Shown one piece after another: positions 58,430-64,000 of a DNA stretch of 64,000 bases (positions are counted from its first letter, which is position 1; every line of letters begins with the position of its first letter). The stretch lies in assembly GCA_947474365.1 (NCBI GenBank), contig CANJIU010000015.1:59499-123498 (forward strand), given 5' to 3'. Position numbers and translations under genes: made by a program. The notes under the pieces were generated by a model, which saw only the letters and a program-made list of their open reading frames with translations, was not told the origin of the DNA and made no database searches. Source of the stretch: Opitutia bacterium (GTDB taxonomy: Bacteria > Verrucomicrobiota > Verrucomicrobiia > Opitutales > Opitutaceae).

Positions 58430-60580
58430 ATGAACCTATATTTGTCGGAACAGATGGACAAACGCCGGCTCGGCCGGCGTCGGTTTTTGTTTTTTTCCAC
58501 CATTTTCGCGTTCACGAGCGTCGCCTCCTGGTTCATGGCGGACCTGCTTTGGCGTGATGGACTGACCGGAATCGAGATCGCGTTGCTGGTCCTGTTTGTG
58601 ATTCTTTTTGCGCACGTCGCAGCAGGATTTTGCACCGCGCTTGTGGGGCTTTATGTCCTCAACCGAGGGGGAGACAGCTCGCAGATTGGCAAGACGGTCG
58701 CACCGGGGGAGGATGCACCGCTGGCCTCAACGGCTATTGTCATGCCGGTTTTCAATGAAGACGTGAGCAGGGTTTTTGAGGGGCTCCGCGTGGTGTTTCG
58801 GTCCGTGCAGGAGACCCGAAAGCTGGAGCACTTTGATTTCTTTGTGCTGAGCGATTCCAACCAGCCAAACCAATGGATCCAAGAGGAGCTGGCGTGGCTC
58901 GAACTGTGCAAGCAGGTCGACGGGTTCGGCCGGATTTTTTACCGCAAACGTCGGCACTCCATCAACAAGAAGGCCGGCAACGTGGCGGATTTTCTCCGTC
59001 GCTGGGGGCGGCGGTATCGCTACATGATCGTCTTGGATGCGGATTCGATCATGAGCGGTCGGGCTCTGGTCCAACTCGTCGCGTTGATGGAGCGGAACCC
59101 TTCGGTCGGTATTATCCAGACGGCACCGCGGATCGTGAACGGGGAAACATTTTACGCCCGTCTCCAGTCGTTCGCCAGCCGACTTTACAGCCCACTGTTT
59201 CTCGCGGGTTTGAACTACTGGCAGCAGCACGAGGGGAACTATTGGGGGCACAACGCGGTGATCCGGGTGCAACCCTTCATCGAACATTGCGCCTTGCCTG
59301 ACCTGCCGGGGAGTGAGCCGTTCGGCGGGCGCATCCTGTCCCACGATTTCGTGGAAGCGGCTCTGATGCGGAAGGCCGGTTGGGGGGTGTGGCTGGCGGG
59401 GGAGATCGAGGGATCCTACGAGGAGGGGCCACCGACCTTGATTGATTCGGCCAAACGGGATCGACGTTGGTGCCAGGGGAACATGCAGCATGCCTGGCTG
59501 CTCACGGCGCGCGGATTTCTTCCGGCCAACCGCTTCCATCTCTTCATGGGGGTGATGGGATATGTCTCTTCTCCGCTGTGGCTCTCCTTCATGTTTCTGT
59601 GCACGATTCACGTCTTTTCGCAGGTGCCATCGTCGACGCCCTTCGGGGCGGGACGAATTCAGGACTACACCTCCTTGTTTGGCTATGAGATTGGAATTCC
59701 CGCCGCACTTTCGCTCTTTGTCCTAACGATGCTGCTGTTGTTCCTGCCCAAGCTCGCCAGCGTCGTGGTTGCACTTGAGCGGTCTGGCGAGGCACTGCGG
59801 TTTGGCGGCCACCGAAGGCTCGTCGTCAGTGCATTGGTGGAGGCTTTTGTTTCCGCTCTGCTTGCGCCCATCAACATGGTTTTCAATTCCAAGTTCGTTC
59901 TGTTCACGCTGCTCGGTCAGGGTGTTTCCTGGGTGGCCCAGAGGCGCGCGGCGGAGGCAGATGGAACGGATTGGAGAGAGGCGATCATCACCCATGGCGG
60001 CCAGACGTTGTTCGGCCTCGTCTGGGGCATTTGCTCCTACATCATTTCGCCTTCTTTTTCACTTTGGCTGAGCCCGGTTGTTGTCCCCCTGATTCTGTCG
60101 ATTCCGATTTCAATCATCTTGAGCCAGGCACGGGTAGGGCGTGCGGCCCGGAGCTTGGGGCTTTTTCTGACGCCGGAAGAGACCGCTCCGCCTTACGAGT
60201 TGAAGCGGCTCCAGCAAAATCTCTCCGAATGCTACCGCCATCTGCCGCCGATCAGTCCGTTGCGCGCTGACTACGGGTTGCTGCAGGCAGTGCTCGATCC
60301 GTATGTCAACGCCATGCACGTTGCACTGCTGCGGCAACGGAAGCAGACCGAAGAGTCCCGGGAGTGGTTTGCGCTGCTGCGGGAGCGCCTGCTGCGGGAT
60401 GGCCCGGGAAAGTTCACCTTGAAGGAAAAGATGGCTCTGTTGCTGGATGCTGAGTCGATGATTGGTCTTCATCGCGAGCTCTGGACCTGTCCGTCGGAAG
60501 ACCTTGCCGAGTGGTGGCGACTTGCGATGCGCCAGTACAACGTTCTCACGGCGGTGCCGACCACGGCCCTTTACCGTTGA
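58430..60580 (+). CDS. opgH: Glucan glucosyltransferase OpgH
   Basis: 716 residues, shorter than E. coli OpgH (about 850), mainly for lack of the long N-terminal extension. Two N-terminal helices, a GT2 domain (STAIVMPVFNEDVSRVFEGL; HFDFFVLSDSNQPNQWI; KKAGNVADFLRRWG), DxD-type LDADSIMSG, acceptor motif LPGSEPFGGRILSHDFVEAA (core GGRILSHDFVEAAL) and the (Q/R)xxRW motif RDRRWCQGNMQH. About six further helices follow. It polymerises and probably exports the beta-glucan chain across the inner membrane. Confidence 0.95.
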   Translation: MNLYLSEQMDKRRLGRRRFLFFSTIFAFTSVASWFMADLLWRDGLTGIEIALLVLFVILFAHVAAGFCTALVGLYVLNRGGDSSQIGKTVAPGEDAPLASTAIVMPVFNEDVSRVFEGLRVVFRSVQETRKLEHFDFFVLSDSNQPNQWIQEELAWLELCKQVDGFGRIFYRKRRHSINKKAGNVADFLRRWGRRYRYMIVLDADSIMSGRALVQLVALMERNPSVGIIQTAPRIVNGETFYARLQSFASRLYSPLFLAGLNYWQQHEGNYWGHNAVIRVQPFIEHCALPDLPGSEPFGGRILSHDFVEAALMRKAGWGVWLAGEIEGSYEEGPPTLIDSAKRDRRWCQGNMQHAWLLTARGFLPANRFHLFMGVMGYVSSPLWLSFMFLCTIHVFSQVPSSTPFGAGRIQDYTSLFGYEIGIPAALSLFVLTMLLLFLPKLASVVVALERSGEALRFGGHRRLVVSALVEAFVSALLAPINMVFNSKFVLFTLLGQGVSWVAQRRAAEADGTDWREAIITHGGQTLFGLVWGICSYIISPSFSLWLSPVVVPLILSIPISIILSQARVGRAARSLGLFLTPEETAPPYELKRLQQNLSECYRHLPPISPLRADYGLLQAVLDPYVNAMHVALLRQRKQTEESREWFALLRERLLRDGPGKFTLKEKMALLLDAESMIGLHRELWTCPSEDLAEWWRLAMRQYNVLTAVPTTALYR

Positions 60581-60605
60581 CCGCACCAGTGGTTCGCAGC
60601 GGCTT

Positions 60606-60633
60606 CGCCTCGGTTCGAGGCGGACCTTCCGCC
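60606..60633. terminator. Hairpin cluster between convergent opgH and HPt genes
   Basis: CGCCTCG-GTT-CGAGGCG (60606-60622) is a perfect 7-base stem with a 3-base loop. An alternative stem GGCGGA-CCT-TCCGCC (60619-60633) overlaps it. Placement between two convergent stops fits a bidirectional terminator, although no T-tract is present. Confidence 0.45.
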
Positions 60634-60638
60634 CCGGT

Positions 60639-60998
60639 CTATCTTGCAATGATTCGCGTGAGTTCGATCTGGGCCCGTCCAAACTCGGTCTTGACGTCGG
60701 CGACGAGTGCAATCACGTCGCCCAATCCTTGGGTGCGGGACTGATATTCGAGTTTTTCGGCCGCGGCGCGCAAAGCCATTGCGCCAAGATTCGAGGAGCT
60801 GCCCTTGATGCTATGCGCCGCCCGTGTGAACTTTCCGACGTCGCCAGCGGTCAAACTGGTTTCCAGTTCCGTGATGCGCTGCGGGGTGTCCTCAAGAAAT
60901 ATTCCCGCAATTTCCCGGAGGAACTCATCGTTGTCGCCAGGATTGAGGGCGCGGAGGTTTTCGATCGCCTGGGGGTCGATGATGGAAAAATCAGACAT
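60639..60998 (-). CDS. HPt phosphotransfer protein
   Basis: 119 residues, a stand-alone HPt domain. The phospho-His is H62 in FTRAAHSIKGSSSNLGAMAL, with the usual preceding helix (FLEDTPQRITELETSL). No other domain. It can pass phosphate between hybrid kinases and receivers. It lies 119 bases downstream of the PilB-like gene on the same strand, so it may be part of the phosphorelay operon that starts beyond the window end. Confidence 0.92.
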   Translation of the reverse strand: MSDFSIIDPQAIENLRALNPGDNDEFLREIAGIFLEDTPQRITELETSLTAGDVGKFTRAAHSIKGSSSNLGAMALRAAAEKLEYQSRTQGLGDVIALVADVKTEFGRAQIELTRIIAR

Positions 60999-61117
60999 GG
61001 AGGGTTACTACTTATCGGACTTTTGCAGGAATCCCTGAGTGCGCAATGAGCCCACGATGGGTAATGTTACGCAGACCCGAACAAGTGCCCCGGATCTTAA
61101 CAAGTTGGCCGTCTGCG

Positions 61118-62824
61118 CTAGGTCGCCCACTCGAACGATGTGTTTTGTTCGATTTCCTCGATGGTCGTGAGTCCCAGCAGCACTTTCTTCAGCCCGTCGT
61201 AGCGCAGCGGCTTGTAACCGACCTTGGCGGCCGCCCTCGATATCTCCTGCACGCTGCGACCCTCGCTGATCAGCGATCGGACTTCCTCGGTGATGAGCAC
61301 GAGTTCGTGGAACGCAATGCGGCCTTTATAGCCGGTATGCCGGCAGGCTGGGCATCCACGACCGCGGTAAAACGGCACCTCGGTCAGACCCTCGTCCTTG
61401 AAGTATTTCAGCAGCGTTTCGCGAGACGGGTAGAAGGCTTCTTTACATGCCTCGCAGATCCGTGCCGCAAGACGTTGCGCGAGCACCCCAATCACGGAGG
61501 GCGCCACCATGTATGGTTCCACCCCGATTTCGATGAGGCGCACGATTGCCTGGGGGGCGGTATTAGTGTGCAGCGTGGCAAAAACGATGTGACCGGTCAG
61601 CGCTGCTTCCGTCGCGATTTTGGCGGTCTCCAAATCGCGGATTTCACCGATGAGAATCGCGTCCGGGTCCTGTCGCATCAGGGCACGCAAAATGGTTGCG
61701 AACTTCAGGTCGATGTTCGCGTTTACCTGGCTCTGCGTCACTCCGCTCAACTGGATCTCGATCGGGTCCTCGATCGTCGAGATGTTCATCGCCGGAGTGT
61801 TGATCTCATGCAAACCGGCATAGAGCGTCGTCGTCTTGCCTGATCCAGTCGGGCCTGTGACAAAGATGATGCCGTTTGGATTCTGGATGAGCCGCTTGAA
61901 CGGCTGCAGAATCGTCTGCGAAATCATCATCTTATCCAGCGTCATCATCGACTTCTTCCCGGTCATCGCGAGGATGCGGATGACGGCCTTTTCGCCGTAG
62001 GCGGAAGGCAGGGTGGAGACCCGGAAGTTCGCTGCCTGGGTGCCAATCTGCATCGAAAAACGGCCGTCCTGCGGAAATCGGGACTCGGCGATGTTCAGGT
62101 TGCAGAGAATCTTGATGCGTGAAAGCAGCGCGCGATGCAGCTTGCGGGAGTACGTGAGAATTTCGCGCAGATTTCCGTCGATCCGGAAGCGAATCCGGCA
62201 ATGGGTCTCTTGGGCTTCGATGTGGATGTCGGTCGCACGCTCCCTCATTCCGAAGTAGACGATTTCATCCAGAATCTGGATGAGCGCATTGTTTTCAGCG
62301 AGGGCGGCTAACTTGTCGCCGGCGATTTCGGGCCGGTCGAAAAGGCTGGACCGTTCCAGCTCGCCAAGGCTTTCCTCAAGGCCTTTCTCTGTGCAGTAAT
62401 GGATCGCGATCGCGTCCTCGATTTCCCGCGGCAGGGCGAAAACCTGGCTCACCGGCATTTGGGCGATTTGGCCGAGCCTCCGGACTAATTCACCGTCCGC
62501 CGGTCCCGCCATCGCAACCGTCAGCACGCCATCTAGGACATAGAGGCCGATGGCTTTCACTTTTTTTGCCACTTCCATCGGGATTTTTTCGATGGCTTCT
62601 TCGGTGATCACCGAGGCAAACGGGTCTACGTAGGCCACGTTCATCGAATCGGCCCAGTAGCGACACGCGTCATCCTTCGTGAGGTATTTCTCGTCTACGA
62701 TCGCCTGAACAAGCTGGACACTGTCGCCGAACCGCTCCGCGAGATTGGCCACTTCGTGCGCATAGTCGAAGTGCGGCAGCGTCCGGAGGATTTCGAGAAA
62801 TTCCTTACTTCTTGGGTTTTGCAC
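61118..62824 (-). CDS. PilB/GspE-type assembly ATPase in a signalling operon
   Basis: 568 residues from GTG 62824; the start lies 20 bases inside the upstream small gene. N-terminal MshEN-like domain (about 25-145: VQAIVDEKYLTKDDACRYWA), Walker A GPTGSGKT at 324-331, Asp box STIEDPIEIQL, Walker B LIGEIRDLETAK, His box ATLHTNTAPQAIVRL and a CxxC...CxxC zinc module (ICEACK; GCPACRHTGY). It is a second, distinct assembly ATPase, separate from gspE. No pilin or platform gene is adjacent; its neighbours are a kinase, receiver and HPt. Probably powers a type IV pilus or related machine under phosphorelay control. Confidence 0.9.
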   Translation of the reverse strand: MQNPRSKEFLEILRTLPHFDYAHEVANLAERFGDSVQLVQAIVDEKYLTKDDACRYWADSMNVAYVDPFASVITEEAIEKIPMEVAKKVKAIGLYVLDGVLTVAMAGPADGELVRRLGQIAQMPVSQVFALPREIEDAIAIHYCTEKGLEESLGELERSSLFDRPEIAGDKLAALAENNALIQILDEIVYFGMRERATDIHIEAQETHCRIRFRIDGNLREILTYSRKLHRALLSRIKILCNLNIAESRFPQDGRFSMQIGTQAANFRVSTLPSAYGEKAVIRILAMTGKKSMMTLDKMMISQTILQPFKRLIQNPNGIIFVTGPTGSGKTTTLYAGLHEINTPAMNISTIEDPIEIQLSGVTQSQVNANIDLKFATILRALMRQDPDAILIGEIRDLETAKIATEAALTGHIVFATLHTNTAPQAIVRLIEIGVEPYMVAPSVIGVLAQRLAARICEACKEAFYPSRETLLKYFKDEGLTEVPFYRGRGCPACRHTGYKGRIAFHELVLITEEVRSLISEGRSVQEISRAAAKVGYKPLRYDGLKKVLLGLTTIEEIEQNTSFEWAT

Positions 62825-63002
62825 GGGTGTTCTTGCCTTTGAAAAGCTTCCCAATTTCGTGCTGGTCCAGTTTCTCCATCGCGAACGTGCTGGCCGAACG
62901 TTCGGCCTTGAGCTCTTCCAGCATGTCAGGAAGGGAATAGCGTACCTCGGCAATCTTGATGAGCGGAGGCGTCGGTGAAATGGATTCCGAAACGGGATTC
63001 AT
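62805..63002 (-). CDS. 65-residue protein between receiver and assembly ATPase
   Basis: 65 residues from ATG 63002, 14 bases after the receiver stop; a TTG at 63020 would add six residues. Pro-rich head (SISPTPPLIKIAEVRYSLPD), a charged helix (MLEELKAERSASTFAMEKLD) and a Lys-rich tail (LFKGKNTRAKPKK). No family recognised and no membrane segment. The reading frame is kept open between two real genes with tight spacing, and its stop overlaps the ATPase start, so it is probably expressed. Possible adaptor between receiver and ATPase. Confidence 0.65.
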   Translation of the reverse strand: MNPVSESISPTPPLIKIAEVRYSLPDMLEELKAERSASTFAMEKLDQHEIGKLFKGKNTRAKPKK

Positions 63003-63016
63003 GGGACGAAGGGCGT

Positions 63017-63403
63017 TCAACTCAGGTCGAAGCAGGCATCGATTGTTTCATTGAGCGCCTTGGCGATCTCATCCTTCGGCGTGTCCTTGCGGATGTAGTT
63101 TGCCGCGCCCAATTCGAGCGCCTGCTCGATGGTTTCCCGATTCGCCAGCGAGGTGAGCATGATCACCACGCAATTCGGATCGATTTCCTTCAGTTTTTTC
63201 AGCGCCTCAATTCCGTCCATCCTCGGCATGTTGACGTCCAGCAGCACGAGGTCGGGATTTTCCCGCTTGTAGGCCGCGATCGCGTCCTCGCCATTGCCGG
63301 CCTCGACGATGATGGGGGGCCCAATTTGGCGCAGGATAAGCGTGACGTATTTTCTGATATGGGGCTCGTCGTCGACGAGCAGGATCATGCCGGTAAAATT
63401 CAT
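63017..63403 (-). CDS. Single-domain response regulator (CheY-like)
   Basis: 128 residues. Receiver with acidic DDE at 11-13, phospho-acceptor D56 (DLVLLDVNMPRMDG), Thr switch (VIMLTSLANRE) and Lys in NYIRKDTPKDE. No output domain, so it acts by protein contact or as a relay step. Ten bases separate it from the upstream kinase gene. A target within the operon, such as the assembly ATPase, is likely. Confidence 0.93.
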   Translation of the reverse strand: MNFTGMILLVDDEPHIRKYVTLILRQIGPPIIVEAGNGEDAIAAYKRENPDLVLLDVNMPRMDGIEALKKLKEIDPNCVVIMLTSLANRETIEQALELGAANYIRKDTPKDEIAKALNETIDACFDLS

Positions 63404-63413
63404 CGTTTCGACT

Positions 63414-64000
63414 TCAGGGGGAAACCGGCAGGTTCACGCGAAATTCGCAACCTCGTTCGGAAAGGTTTTCCGCCACAATCGTTCCGCGGTGGGCCTCGAC
63501 AATTTTTCGACAGATGGCGAGTCCGAGTCCCGTGCTTTTTTCGCCTCCGGTCGGTTGGATGGAAAGCCGGCTAAAATCCTTGAACAGCTTGTCGCGTTCG
63601 TCGTCCGGGATTCCGGGCCCTTGATCCCGGACAGAAAAGCGGCAGGTTCCTTTCGCCGGATCTGCCTCGACGATGGCCGTGACAACGGAGCCGGGGGGGG
63701 AATACTTCACCGCATTGCTGAGCAGGTTGTCGGCCACTTGCTTCATTTTTGCCGGGTCAATCAAGAGTGAGGCTGGCCGGTTTGGAGGAGTGAAAAGGAC
63801 CTGGGTGTTCTTTTTCGCGGCCTCCATGTTGATCATCGCGACGCTTTTTCCGACGATGTCGTCCAAGTTGTGCAGTTGCAGATTTAACTTGAGCTCTCCG
63901 GACTCGATCTTGGCGACGTCGAGTAATTCATTGACCATCTCAAGCATCGACTGGCTTGCCGCGTGAATCGTTTCGACTAACTCAAGTTGATCCGGGCTGA
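63414..64000 (-). CDS. Sensor histidine kinase, C-terminal part (runs off the window)
   Basis: About 195 residues are visible, with no start inside the window. They begin in the HisKA dimer helix (ELVETIHAASQSMLEMVNEL; VAKIESGELKL), so the phospho-His lies just outside. The HATPase domain is complete: N-box KQVADNLLSNAVKYSPPG, G1 VRDQGPGIPDDE, F-box FSRLSIQPTGGEKS and G2 STGLGLAICRKIVE, ending FRVNLPVSP. It is likely the first visible gene of the phosphorelay operon with the CheY-like receiver. Confidence 0.92.
   Translation of the reverse strand, partial: SPDQLELVETIHAASQSMLEMVNELLDVAKIESGELKLNLQLHNLDDIVGKSVAMINMEAAKKNTQVLFTPPNRPASLLIDPAKMKQVADNLLSNAVKYSPPGSVVTAIVEADPAKGTCRFSVRDQGPGIPDDERDKLFKDFSRLSIQPTGGEKSTGLGLAICRKIVEAHRGTIVAENLSERGCEFRVNLPVSP

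Noticed and set aside
1..64000. Search for tRNA, rRNA, insertion sequences, phage genes and CRISPR arrays
   Set aside because: Gaps are short and none shows a cloverleaf, terminal inverted repeats with transposase, or repeat-spacer pattern; by-eye reading could miss a small RNA.

Overview
The window looks like chromosomal DNA of a GC-rich Gram-negative bacterium, most likely Verrucomicrobiota and probably Opitutaceae or a close relative. Pointers are the exported protein with tandem RAVGP-type repeats, large TonB receptors, an exosortase fused to an EpsI domain, LPS and glucan genes (lpxI, opgG, opgH), and a long type II secretion (T2SS) operon with an unusual secretin. This placement rests on gene-family recognition, not on a search. 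No rRNA, tRNA, CRISPR array, transposase or phage gene was seen, and coding density is high throughout.

Layout. 1-2.5 kb: the end of a TonB receptor converging on an exported DNRLRE/Ig/repeat protein. 2.65-15 kb: one T2SS operon, headed by an exported Gly-rich protein, then gspE-F-G-H-I-J-K-L-M, an exported GspC/PilP-like protein, and a secretin encoded as two separate exported polypeptides. 15.1-18 kb: an NtrB-type kinase and a sigma54-activator response regulator. A sigma54-like promoter with phased dyad repeats lies before the first gene of the T2SS operon, so the pair may control the operon it follows. 18-19.7 kb: a WYL regulator divergent from an unrecognised 221-residue gene across a perfect operator-like palindrome. 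19.7-26.7 kb: a DASS carboxylate transporter, a TonB receptor and an exported PHP-type hydrolase. 26.7-28.4 kb: dtd and fabV.

28.5-33.6 kb: ECF sigma/anti-sigma pair, exosortase-EpsI, and a Cys-rich repeat protein. 33.7-41.9 kb: housekeeping and conserved genes: a DapF-like protein with both catalytic cysteines replaced by serine, a DUF4336 protein, a 495-residue uncharacterised protein, sppA, sufT, dus, a bifunctional-nuclease-domain protein and lpxI. 42-47 kb: a compact exopolysaccharide export operon (FecR-like protein, outer-membrane barrel, Wza, Wzc). 47.1-52.5 kb: leuS, then an HtrA protease paired with a protease-dead PDZ paralogue. 52.5-54.5 kb: a second ECF operon with two small exported proteins and a zinc-finger anti-sigma factor. 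54.7-60.6 kb: ribE, a family 4-like uracil-DNA glycosylase, opgG, an unknown gene and opgH. 60.6-64 kb: a phosphorelay operon (kinase, receiver, 65-residue protein, PilB/GspE ATPase, HPt) cut by the window end.

Taken together the region is rich in envelope and secretion functions: T2SS, exosortase sorting, polysaccharide export, periplasmic glucan synthesis and envelope-stress sigma factors. The features that depart most from textbook forms are the split secretin, the Ser/Ser DapF homologue, the WYL/orphan module and the assembly ATPase embedded in a phosphorelay operon.
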